Positions 1-8,076 of a DNA stretch of 64,000 nucleotides are shown here, one piece after another. A model generated the notes under the pieces. It was given only the letters and a program-made list of their open reading frames with translations, had not been told where the DNA came from and searched no databases. Where the stretch lies: NCBI GenBank assembly GCA_030407315.1, contig JALQPE010002041.1, forward strand, positions 62,001 through 126,000, read 5' to 3'. Both the position numbers and the translations under genes were made by a program. The stretch is from Asparagopsis taxiformis (taxonomy: Eukaryota > Rhodophyta > Florideophyceae > Bonnemaisoniales > Bonnemaisoniaceae). Numbering within the stretch: the first letter of the stretch is position 1; every line of letters starts with the position of its first letter.

Positions 1-92
1 ATTCAACGATTGTATATTCATACCGCTTTCGCAACAATAGCATCCATCTTCGCCACAAACATCGTGTCCCATCTTCACATCCCAACTCCATA

Positions 93-1217
93 ATGGTTTT
101 CATCGTGCTCGGAGCCGTCAAAGCCGTGAAAGCAGCAAAGATAGAATACCAGAAAGACAAACGCCGAAATGCGCTCATAACCCCGGTGGAAGGCTCTGCT
201 TCCATGCTACGTGATCGTCCGGCGTCATCATCCACCACAAATGTCGGAGCCAACGATTGGTGGGGTGCAACTCCCACATCACAACCGCCCCCTCAGCCCG
301 TCTCATCCACCATCGGTGCCTGGAGCAGAAATACAACATCAGACCAACCCAACCATTCCGAACCACCACCACCACCACCCATCAGTGCACCCTCCTCAAC
401 AAGCGCCTCCCAATCCTCCGCAACCGCCGCACAACCAACTCCATCCCATTCCAACTCCAGCGCGTCCTCCGCCGCGCCGCCGACAATCGCCGACGTCGTC
501 GCCTTTGCGCCGGCGAAGAAGCCCGTCCGGTCGCGCCCGTCCACAAAGCACGCGCCGGTGCAAGGCTCATTCGAAGAAGTACTGAACACGCGCGCGCAAC
601 CGTCGCCCGTCGTGCAACCGCCAAAAGCGACCGATCCTGCGCGTCAGCCGGCGACCAAAGCGCGCGCGCAGCCAGTCCAACCCGGCGCGCCGCCCGTCCA
701 CTCGCCAAAACCCGTCGACGGCTCCTTTGAGGCTGCGCTACTCGCGGGCGCCGTGGCACCGACTGCTGCGTCGCGTCCGCAGAAAGCGCAGACCAGCGCC
801 GTCGCGAGTGGCAGTGCTGGCGCGTCGGCGACTGCTGCGCGACGCCCCCCCGTTCGGAAGCTCGCGCAGAACGTCGCGCAGGGCTCGTTCGAGGAGGCGA
901 TGCTCGGAAAGTCACACTCGAATGGCGCGCAGGACAGGTCCCCCGCCACTGAGGAACGTGTCGTCGCTGGCTCGTTTGAAGCCGCCATGAAAGCGCAGAT
1001 GCAGACGAAGAATGTAGGTGCGCGAAGTACGGATACGTCGGCTGCGACCAATTCGAAGAACGCTCGCGGGCGGGTGGCGAAAGCGAAGCAGGTGGTCGCA
1101 CCGGTGCAGAGTGGTGCTGCCGCACCGGCTGCTGCGGCTTCCGGGCCGGTTGGTAGCTACTATGCGGAAGGCAGTATGAAACGAAGCACATTGTATCGTA
1201 AGAATGTGGCACAGTAG
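93..1217 (+). CDS. Disordered protein with four GSFE(E/A)xx(L/M) motifs
   Basis: 374 residues, not a family I recognise. Residues 1-30 form a short hydrophobic then basic, amphipathic start. Nearly all the rest is low-complexity sequence rich in Ala, Pro, Ser, Gln and basic residues, so it is probably disordered. Against this background a short motif recurs four times, starting at residues 158, 210, 264 and 293: GSFEEVL, GSFEAAL, GSFEEAM and GSFEAAM, each in a basic stretch. Related but weaker GS motifs lie near both ends (VEGSASM at 32, AEGSMKR at 359). The regular retention of one short motif in a fast-changing background suggests repeated docking sites for a partner, as in scaffold or linker proteins; that is inference. 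The ATG at 93 follows a G-poor leader. The reading frame is open throughout and GC-rich. Confidence 0.7.
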   Translation: MVFIVLGAVKAVKAAKIEYQKDKRRNALITPVEGSASMLRDRPASSSTTNVGANDWWGATPTSQPPPQPVSSTIGAWSRNTTSDQPNHSEPPPPPPISAPSSTSASQSSATAAQPTPSHSNSSASSAAPPTIADVVAFAPAKKPVRSRPSTKHAPVQGSFEEVLNTRAQPSPVVQPPKATDPARQPATKARAQPVQPGAPPVHSPKPVDGSFEAALLAGAVAPTAASRPQKAQTSAVASGSAGASATAARRPPVRKLAQNVAQGSFEEAMLGKSHSNGAQDRSPATEERVVAGSFEAAMKAQMQTKNVGARSTDTSAATNSKNARGRVAKAKQVVAPVQSGAAAPAAAASGPVGSYYAEGSMKRSTLYRKNVAQ

Positions 1218-1491
1218 GTCAAGTAGTCATATTGGATGTAGTAGATTGTCGATGCATGATAGCATCTAGAAACTAACTCCGGAACAAGCAGGTAATTATG
1301 CTAACAATCTTTGTCGCAGGATATGTATGTAACAATAAACATTATTGGACTAGTTTGAGACCAATCTGCTTGGTAGAAGTGGTTTCCATATTTACAAAAA
1401 GACTAATCGCCGGCACGTTTGCATGTTATCGGTCCGGAAGAGTTGCAAGAGAGTACATACGAGGTCAAGTTCAAGTTGTGGTCAAACACAC

Positions 1492-2145
1492 CTATGTTTG
1501 GTACCGACCGCTTCGGCCACTCCTTTCCTCCTTCCTCTTCCTCTTCGCCTCCTTCCTTTCCTTCTTCATCTTCTTCTTCGCTGCCTTATACTTCTCCCGT
1601 TCCTCATCCCGATCTACCGTGATACCATCTGCAGTAAACTTGAGCGGCACTTTTTCATCATCCGAACTTCCGTCGTCACTGTCCGTACGTCGCTTCCTCT
1701 TGTTCTTATCCAAGCGTTTTAGAGAAGCGACCAAGTCGGCCTCCTCGGGGAACACGAGCGCGCTAAGCTTCGCAGCATTGCGCTCGACGTTCTGAATGTG
1801 CTTGCGACGGTCTCTATCCGGCATGGGTTGGTGCGCCGTCGACAAACCGGCTTCCACTTTGCGAAGACGCATAAATGCATCTTGGGCACGCTCAATTTCA
1901 GCCATTACTGGATGTGAGCTCGGCTCTATCCCCTGCGTGCGGAGATACATGCAGAACAGACTGTTCACGCTGTAACAGAGCGTTATGTGTAGACGAGCTC
2001 GCGATAGCGGTGATAATTCATCGTTGCCGCTGGCGCGCAGGGCGTCGATGGCAGAGAGAACTGGTCGAAGTGTGGCTTCAAAACTGTTAAGAGCATGGGA
2101 AAACCCTGCAATAGCCTCTGTTGCATCTGCCTTGTCTTGCTCCAT
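1492..2145 (-). CDS. C1D/Rrp47-like nuclear exosome cofactor (Sas10/Utp3/C1D family)
   Basis: 217 residues starting at the ATG at 2145. The first ~130 residues are a helical domain (ATLRPVLSAIDALR, then ARLHITLCYSVNSLFCMYLRTQG) resembling the Sas10/C1D domain of C1D, Rrp47 and Lrp1. These proteins bind Rrp6 and structured RNA and help the nuclear exosome process 5.8S rRNA and snoRNAs. The C-terminal third is acidic (DSDDGSSDDE) and then strongly basic (KKKMKKERKEAKRKRKEER), as in family members that end in a lysine-rich RNA-binding tail. The YLRTQG stretch matches the conserved helix where the family carries YL..QG. The next gene downstream on this strand is not obviously related. The family call is fairly firm; which member it is (C1D versus Neuroguidin or Lcp5-like) is less certain, but the length favours C1D/Rrp47. 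Confidence 0.75.
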   Translation of the reverse strand: MEQDKADATEAIAGFSHALNSFEATLRPVLSAIDALRASGNDELSPLSRARLHITLCYSVNSLFCMYLRTQGIEPSSHPVMAEIERAQDAFMRLRKVEAGLSTAHQPMPDRDRRKHIQNVERNAAKLSALVFPEEADLVASLKRLDKNKRKRRTDSDDGSSDDEKVPLKFTADGITVDRDEEREKYKAAKKKMKKERKEAKRKRKEERSGRSGRYQT

Positions 2146-2376
2146 GGTTGGTTGTAAGCGCAGGGTGATCGATAGCGGAGACAGCGAAATTGCTCACGGA
2201 TACTTACGCCGCCGCCTATGGCATTGGCTAATTTTGTCAACACGGATGTTGTCGAAAATCGATACGATATTTGGATATAATTTGGTAAACTAGATATTTT
2301 CTGTCATTCTTCTCCAGGATCCATTCATCATCATCATCATACGCAATACAGTATAAGCGATCATGTCTCTAGCTTA

Positions 2377-2385
2377 GTACAGTAC
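2377..2385. repeat. GTACAGTAC palindrome downstream of sulfotransferase-like gene
   Basis: Perfect palindrome GTACAGTAC, 16 nt beyond the stop codon of the minus-strand gene 2401-3447. The same core recurs beside the other sulfotransferase-like genes at 47.3, 48.7 and 50.7 kb. Confidence 0.5.
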
Positions 2386-2400
2386 GTTAAATTTAATACA

Positions 2401-3447
2401 TTAGAAACCAACGTTGCAATATGTGCTGGCGCCAATGATAAACTTGCAGTAACATCCATTCCTCGGATCGTCCATCATAGGGCTCCATATTGAACATCCA
2501 TAAAAGTTTTGACACACCTCGTCCCAGTTTTCCACAGCTTGACATAAGTTGTCCATAACAATTGAAAAGCGAGCCGGATGCGTTTCCAGAGCAGACAATC
2601 CGAGAAACGTTTTCACGTCTCGCATGGTTTCCTCTCTGCTGTACAAATAATTTCCAAACAACAGTCTAAACACGCATTGTCGTTCACGCGCAACAATACG
2701 TGCAGCATCCATAGCTTGCGTCTCGATACGCAATCTTTTCTGTAACAACCTATATAGTTGATCCATATCTGTCACAGAAAACGAGCATTTTCCACGCACG
2801 CAACGGCTGTTGAACAAATGTCCACGCAACGCATCAAAAACAGTCGTCTCATTATGCCGTCTATCATCAAACATACGCACCGCATCTTTAAACACTTCAT
2901 TACGATACTGCCAGATAATGCGCGTGTTATACTCTTCAGCCAATGACGCCCATTTACCGGGGTCGGCAAGAATATGCTTCGGACTGATCTGAAACCCAGT
3001 GGTCAGTCCCTTGGAGGTACCTTGATCAAACAAAGAACGCGTAAGCTGCATTGCACGATCAGGGTCGATTGCCCAAAGAGCATTCAACGAATTGTTCACA
3101 TCCAGGTGCACCTGTTCATGGGAGGCCAATTCGGACATCACGGCAGTAGAAGCGTGGAAACCGAACGAAAGCATAATGAAAGTCGAGGCACGATGAAGGC
3201 CTGTTGCGCAACGTGGCATTGTACTTTTCGGCACATGTTGCCTCGGATCCTGGCATGGAGGCTTGTGCAGGAATCTGAATGGACTATCGTGGGGAAAGAA
3301 TCGAGCGCGAAGATTGTCAACTATCGGTATGAGGACATTGTGTCCACGTATAAGATTGGCCGCTTCGAGCAGCAGAAGAGCGGGGAGCAAGAGCAGAGCG
3401 AGGGCTAGCAGGCGAAATATCGACTGTCTGCAAGAAACGGTCGCCAT
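2401..3447 (-). CDS. Sulfotransferase-like type II membrane protein with altered P-loop
   Basis: 348 residues from the ATG at 3447. A hydrophobic segment near residues 11-30 makes it a type II membrane protein, probably Golgi. It is a diverged paralogue of the three genes at 47.5-52 kb: it shares the SELxSHE region, the KxILADPxxWxxLAxEYNTRIIWQYRNE block and a C-terminal cysteine-rich tail (CQNFYGC..W, then NGCYCKF and TYCN). In the paralogues the 5' PAPS-binding loop reads GHSGST; here the same place reads GFHAST (around residues 96-101), losing the small-polar-glycine core. The 3' phosphate-binding helix region is kept. It may be a non-catalytic or altered-donor relative. Sulfotransferase assignment rests on the paralogues' loop and the overall layout, not on a named subfamily. 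Confidence 0.7.
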   Translation of the reverse strand: MATVSCRQSIFRLLALALLLLPALLLLEAANLIRGHNVLIPIVDNLRARFFPHDSPFRFLHKPPCQDPRQHVPKSTMPRCATGLHRASTFIMLSFGFHASTAVMSELASHEQVHLDVNNSLNALWAIDPDRAMQLTRSLFDQGTSKGLTTGFQISPKHILADPGKWASLAEEYNTRIIWQYRNEVFKDAVRMFDDRRHNETTVFDALRGHLFNSRCVRGKCSFSVTDMDQLYRLLQKRLRIETQAMDAARIVARERQCVFRLLFGNYLYSREETMRDVKTFLGLSALETHPARFSIVMDNLCQAVENWDEVCQNFYGCSIWSPMMDDPRNGCYCKFIIGASTYCNVGF

Positions 3448-4008
3448 CACTGCTCTGAGAAGGATCAGCGAGATGTATCGACGCGGAAGAGTGGATCACG
3501 GCGGTGATGTGATAGAATAAACGATTCTAGATGATATCGAATGTTGATTTTCGACATGATAAAATGGGCCGGGTGCTGTTGACATGTACTCAGCGTGTCG
3601 TCTGGACGCGGGAGGAGATTGATGGTGCGGACAGGCTGTTGTTGGCTCATGATACGCGGAATCAATTGTTCATCACACACTCTTGTTGAGATGCGTTTCA
3701 TGCCTGTTCGATGCTACCTCGATCTGTAAACTGAATTGAGCGCAGGTTGGGTCAAGCGTGAATTGAATCATAGGCTCATGGCAGCATCTCGCGATTGATT
3801 TGATTTCGGCCGCTACCAGTCTCAGGATAGCAGATGGCACTATTTATGGCGATAAAAAGTTTCCGGCAGGTGCCAGATATCGATCGATCAATCCAAGCGA
3901 TTAAATTAAACACCGTACAGTATTAGATCGACATCAAACGTCCTATCATCTCGTGGTTCTTCCGCTCTACCAATTGACGCCAAACATTTTTTGCAGCTCC
4001 CTCTCGTC

Positions 4009-4016
4009 GCGCCAAA
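4009..4016 (-). promoter_or_regulatory. E2F-type site GCGCCAAA
   Basis: GCGCCAAA matches the inverse of the E2F/DP consensus TTTSSCGC exactly. It lies 282-289 nt upstream of the proposed ATG at 4298. E2F sites commonly drive S-phase genes in plants, algae and animals. Factor binding here is inference. Confidence 0.45.
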
Positions 4017-4156
4017 CGGCCACAAAGACAGCTGGATGCGCACATAACACCGCGTCCGTCAAACGCGATGCAAGCATTCGATGCGACGCACTATTTTTAA
4101 AGCCATTCATCACTCGCCGCCAAATTACAACATGCCTCTCTCACTCGCTGCCAACT

Positions 4157-4164
4157 TTTCGCGC
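4157..4164 (+). promoter_or_regulatory. E2F-type site TTTCGCGC
   Basis: TTTCGCGC is a perfect TTTSSCGC match, inside the longer ACTTTTCGCGCCCAC, 134 nt upstream of the proposed ATG at 4298. A second site in opposite orientation lies 150 nt further upstream. Confidence 0.5.
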
Positions 4165-4297
4165 CCACCATGCCATGCACTTAATCTCGACTGCGCCAAT
4201 CCAATCCGCTGTGTCCTGTCCGTGCGCCGCGTCCATCTGCTCGTTCGTCACATAACCGATGCATTTTCTGCAAATCATCGCTTCCGTCAAGTGCGCC

Positions 4298-4982
4298 ATG
4301 CCTCGACTTAAACGCGACAAACCCCACCGTAAGTGCCCCTCCATCCACACCGTCCGCAACCATGTGTTTCGCCGCTAACCACTCCGTCTTGCACCATCCC
4401 AAACGTTTTCTAGTGCTCCGTCCCGTGTCGCTCAACGTGCTGCGCACCTTGGAGAATGCCGCCTCCTACAGCAAACGACGTCGCTCCTTTCGTATCGACC
4501 ATGCGCCCGTCTTGTCCGACAGCGACACCAACGCCCATACCAATCCGCATCATGAAGACGCTCCCATTGCCCATTCTGTGACAAAGCGAAGGGTTACTTT
4601 CGCCAATCCCATTCGTTCCGTCATTCCAGATCCATCGTATACTCTTTTCGACGACGATGACGATGAGGACAACGTCCATTCATTGTAAGTGCTGTCATTC
4701 ATTTCTTTTGTCGCGCACAACCAAATCAACTGCATCTGACCGATTTGTTGTCGCCTTCATTCTTGGCTTTTCCACTTGGGCAGAGACACAATACAAACAT
4801 TTCCGACAGAAGAGTATGAATGTCAAGATGACAAGTCGTCACACGTTTCGGCTGAACGCAAACGTTTGCAGGACAACAACGCTGCAGATTGGTTTCAGCA
4901 ATCGCCCAACGACTGCCAACAACTTAATCACTCGCTGTGGAGCTCTCCACTGGACAACAATGCTTCATTGTATGTGACGTAA
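4298..4982 (+). CDS. Spliced small protein with PP1-docking RVTF motif
   Basis: Three exons: 4298-4328, 4414-4684 and 4784-4982, giving 166 residues in one frame. The introns (85 and 99 nt) start GTAAGT, end TAG and CAG, and contain CTAAC or CTGAC branch motifs. Splicing is inferred from these signals and from the frame being restored twice. The protein is hydrophilic. Residues 68-73 read KRRVTF followed by ANP, a textbook RVxF docking motif for protein phosphatase 1, and a run of seven acidic residues (90-96) follows about 17 residues later. There are several Ser-Pro sites and a basic cluster at 31-34 (KRRR), possibly a nuclear localisation signal. No known domain is visible. With E2F-type sites upstream, a cell-cycle PP1 regulator is a reasonable guess, not a demonstration. 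Confidence 0.6.
4329..4413 (+). other. Intron 1 of the RVTF gene
   Basis: 85 nt, GTAAGT at the 5' end, TTTTCTAG at the 3' end, with GCTAACC as the likely branch site about 40 nt from the acceptor. Removing it joins CAC C to TG CTC and keeps the frame. Confidence 0.6.
4685..4783 (+). other. Intron 2 of the RVTF gene
   Basis: 99 nt, GTAAGT donor and CTTGGGCAG acceptor, branch-like CTGAC near 4736. Without removal the frame stops at TAA immediately after the donor. Confidence 0.65.
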
Positions 4983-5205
4983 CTTGATACGCCGACGCAC
5001 CGCGCACAACAATTTCTCAAATGTCTAATTTTATAAACCTACTAAGCTGACTCGCCTTCCCAACCGGCGCAGCATGTAACGCGTCGCAAGCTTAGCTGCG
5101 CTCTCGGCAACAGCACATAAAATTCATTACTAGACACTGCACAGTGCTTGCCGAAAAAAAACATCATCCGTGGTATTCGTTCGAGCCAAACCAATCGCTC
5201 CGCAT

Positions 5206-6369
5206 CTAATGCTCAGTAAAACGACGCCCGTTGCCCTCAGCTGCTTCAACAGTACCCGATGCTCCGAAACAATTGCCCAAACTGCTCGCAAGGTCTTGCG
5301 CAATGTTGATTTCCGAAGTCACATTCGGACGTGACTCGTCATCGTAGAATAGCACCGCTGCATACACGTGACCTCGAACTAGAAACGGCACTGCAAAGCA
5401 TATTGTAAATCCACATTCACGTGCTGACGTGACGCGTTTGAAACTACAACAAGAGTCCGGCTCACGCAGGTCTATCCACTCTGGTGAAAGCGAGGAAGCA
5501 ATTCGACCAACTAGACTTTCGTCACCGGAGACGAATGTTTCCATTTGAGATAGTCGCGAAAACATCTTGTAACTTTCCGGAATCGTTGAAGCAGTAATAT
5601 CATGAGCTGATGCGGTGCGCTCTAGCCTGAGCAGAAACTTCTTGCCAACAGAGCGGCTTGTTTCATTGCATGAATTGGTGTTGGAAAGCGGCGGTGCTGT
5701 CGACTCTGAGTCTTCTTGTGACTGCTTTGCTTCATACCGACTCCAAAGCTCCGAATGCTTCCATCTCTGCATGCCGACGAGAAGCCTCATAAACGACTCG
5801 GCGACTTCTTGGAAACATGCAGATTTGGTGACAGTGTCCTCTACCCACTTGGTGCGATTGGCGGGACTGGACAACACAAACTGCATTTCGAGAGTGGAGA
5901 CTTCGGCGCGCAAACGACGCACTGCCTGAACGCTATTGGCAATGATTTGACTTTTAGTCTTGAGCTTGCAGTTGGGTACAACTTTGGGCAGCAATTGTTC
6001 AAGCGATTGAAAGAGTTCGCCAAGATTGTCACGATAACGTTTTGAGTGTCGTCTATGCAGTTCTTGCTTTCGCTTTTTTCCGGCAGCTGGAGAAGTTCCG
6101 GGCGGCTCCTCTGCATCTTCGTCGTCTTGTTGATCGGGGTCTTCGTCTTCGACTTCCTCGTCTACATCCTCGGCTTTAGCGCGCGGATGATTTTGTGCGA
6201 TTTGTTGCGGCTGCTGTTTGGGTTGGGGGTGCGGCGGTTGTTGTTCCACATGGGGTTGGTCGGGTTGTTGCGGCGTGCGTTGCTGTTGCCATAACTGGGG
6301 ATCTGAGGATGTGGGGGGTTGCTCAGGTTCCACTTCCTCGAAGAGATTATTATAATACAAATTAGTCAT
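5206..6369 (-). CDS. bHLH transcription factor with C-terminal GAF-like region
   Basis: 387 residues from the ATG at 6369 (MTNLYYNN). The frame stays open upstream to 6675 but that part is Pro/Ser/Leu-rich and reads like a leader. Residues 20-90 are Gln/Pro-rich then very acidic. A bHLH domain covers about 101-162: basic region KRKQELHRRHSKRYRDNL, then helix-loop-helix with LFQSLEQLLPKV, SQIIANSVQAVRRLRAEV. In the His5-Glu9-Arg13 code this gives H105, S109 and R113, so the glutamate that reads the CA of the E-box is missing. The C-terminal ~150 residues look GAF-like: GDESLVGRIASSLSPEWIDL, an SFKRVTSARECGFTICFAVPF strand pair, then GHVYAAVLFYDDE. Known plant bHLH proteins of the MYC type carry a GAF-like domain N-terminally, so this order is unusual. 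Function in transcription is inferred from the domain. Confidence 0.8.
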   Translation of the reverse strand: MTNLYYNNLFEEVEPEQPPTSSDPQLWQQQRTPQQPDQPHVEQQPPHPQPKQQPQQIAQNHPRAKAEDVDEEVEDEDPDQQDDEDAEEPPGTSPAAGKKRKQELHRRHSKRYRDNLGELFQSLEQLLPKVVPNCKLKTKSQIIANSVQAVRRLRAEVSTLEMQFVLSSPANRTKWVEDTVTKSACFQEVAESFMRLLVGMQRWKHSELWSRYEAKQSQEDSESTAPPLSNTNSCNETSRSVGKKFLLRLERTASAHDITASTIPESYKMFSRLSQMETFVSGDESLVGRIASSLSPEWIDLREPDSCCSFKRVTSARECGFTICFAVPFLVRGHVYAAVLFYDDESRPNVTSEINIAQDLASSLGNCFGASGTVEAAEGNGRRFTEH

Positions 6370-6918
6370 GACGAATGAGATTGATGATAAGCTAGAAGCA
6401 TGTGCGGGGAGCAGGGTGGCGCATTGGGAGTGAGTTGCGAGCGGGGCTAGCGATTGGCTGGGAGTGGGCGAGAACGCTCCAAGGGCTTTTGGGATGGGAC
6501 GGAAGGCGGAGAGAGGAAGCGGAGATAGGGTGGTATAAGATGGGCAGGCGAGCAAGGGCGGCGAGGCAAGTCGAGGCGGTAGTTGCAGTCCAGGTGGTCT
6601 GCGGGGCTGCAGACGTGGAGGTGGTGAGGTGAATGCGTTGAGCGGTGTTACAGCGGTTTCAAAACGGCAGTGCAAAAACGAGGGTCATAGAGGGCAATGT
6701 TTCATGAGATTTGACTGGTACTGAATTGTTGATGATTTTTTGAACAAGTGCCGCATGCATGCCAATGCCCATAACGCGCTGGTTTATCGGGTCATGTTGA
6801 GGCAACATACAGTAGTATATGCAATGCACCTGTACAGTGTAGGTCACGTGATGCCGGGCTGCTAATCACTATTATTACACCTAATGTTTATAGTACATTT
6901 ATTATCCGCCCAGTATCC
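6370..6918. other. Leader of bHLH gene and intergenic region
   Basis: 549 bases. The part nearest the bHLH ATG (6370-6675) is open in the bHLH frame and strongly G-poor on that strand, consistent with an untranslated leader. The remainder contains GTACAGTGTAGG near 6833 and CAGTAGTATATGC, but no gene I can support. Confidence 0.4.
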
Positions 6919-7506
6919 TCACTTGCGCCTCGCTCGCTTGCTCAGCCTCGTTGGTCTCGCCGCTTCAATCTCGTCTTCATCACTGTCACTGCGCCCCTTG
7001 TCCACTGCATCCTCCTCCGTCTCGCCCTTTGCATATTTTGCAGTCCACTCAGCAGCGATGCGTCTGAACACAGCCGGCTGCTGTCGAAATTGCTCCGTGA
7101 TATCAGCCATCAATCCATCATCTGCATTCGGTTCACTCATAAGACATTGCACCGTGCTCAACAGTGTAGCTATGTTCAAACTAGGTTTCCACGCACCCTT
7201 CGGTGGCATGTTCAAGCTGTCCAGACAGATGCGTCCCTGCGCGTCGATATTTGGATGATAAATGCGCGTGATGAATCGAACACGCGGCGGCTTCAACGGA
7301 TATTCGCATGGGATCTGAACCTCGAGACGAAAAATTCCACCCTCATATGGCGTATCCGCCGCACCACGAATCTCCGCATCCAGTACGTCCAATCGGCTCC
7401 CCTCTTCGCGTGGCCATGCTGTGATACCCGGCGCTGCTGCTCCGCCCGAGAGCAACTCGAGTTCGCGTTTGATTCGTCGGTTCGCCATTTTGCTACTGGA
7501 CGCCAT
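6919..7506 (-). CDS. Ubiquitin-conjugating enzyme E2, UBE2T-like
   Basis: 195 residues from the ATG at 7506 (MASSSKMANRRIKREL); a second in-frame ATG at 7488 is also possible. The UBC fold is complete: GGIFRLEVQIP, then the YPLKPPRVRFITRIYHPNID block, GRICLDSL with catalytic C94, and the WKPSLNIATLLSTVQCLMSEPN stretch. The PPKGAW insert directly after the active-site loop and the following LMSEPNADDGLMADI are hallmarks of UBE2T, the E2 that works with FANCL to monoubiquitinate FANCD2 in interstrand cross-link repair. The tail is acidic (RSDSDEDEIE) and ends in basic residues (KRARRK). It is divergent with TAF2; the two probable start codons are 570 bp apart. Assignment to UBE2T rather than another E2 rests on the PPKGAW and SEPNxDD signatures. 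Confidence 0.85.
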   Translation of the reverse strand: MASSSKMANRRIKRELELLSGGAAAPGITAWPREEGSRLDVLDAEIRGAADTPYEGGIFRLEVQIPCEYPLKPPRVRFITRIYHPNIDAQGRICLDSLNMPPKGAWKPSLNIATLLSTVQCLMSEPNADDGLMADITEQFRQQPAVFRRIAAEWTAKYAKGETEEDAVDKGRSDSDEDEIEAARPTRLSKRARRK

Positions 7507-8076
7507 CGCGCATGCTGTTGACAATAATCCAACGCAGGAAGACGCACAATCGGTCAAGCACTTGAGCGCACGTATCGCTGATACCAGCGAAGCGGCCGTA
7601 TTTGAACTATTGTAAGCCGATTTCTGATTACAGCAACAAAACTTTCAAAGTTGACTGCACAATTGGCAACTTTTCACGCAGCGCAACAGAGTCCAGCACA
7701 TGTGAAATTTTGGCGTTTGAATTTTCGTGGAAGTTTGCAAAATAATGCTGCCCTGTTCCCCCAATCGACAAGAGCAACGGAGGGGTGGCTGCTGAACCCG
7801 TGTGACGCGAACAACCGTTTCTGCACAGCCCTAACCTCTGCTGCGACTAGACTCGGTCGTTCTCCGCAGCTTATTCGTTACCTCTCCTCCCACGTTCAAG
7901 CGCAAAAACCGAGCAGCACTGTTCGCCAGCGTCGTGCGTGCGTAGCGGGCGCGGCTGCTCGACGCCACCGTTCCCCGTTACGTTCAATCCCGTCCGCACA
8001 TCTCCACACAGATCCTCCCGCGCATGCTGCGGCTACTGCCGCTTCTCTCGTCCCACCCGCTGCCGTTTGTGCCCCA

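Larger units (their letters stand above)
3448..4297. other. Intergenic region between sulfotransferase-like gene and PP1-docking gene
   Basis: 850 bases without a convincing gene. It holds the divergent 5' regions of both neighbours. The right half contains two E2F-type sites (listed separately). The left half (about 3500-3950) is AT-richer and shows nothing I can name. Confidence 0.5.

Noticed and set aside
382..1212. Long minus-strand frame opposite the GSFE-motif protein
   Set aside because: It is the antisense of a GC-rich coding sequence; its product is Arg/Ser/Ala-rich with no sensible start, and the plus-strand frame has the repeated motif.
7651..8076. TAF2 N-terminal extension of 142 residues
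   Set aside because: No similarity to TAF2, Ala/His/Pro-rich, and the ATG at 8077 precedes the conserved region directly. It cannot be fully excluded as translated.
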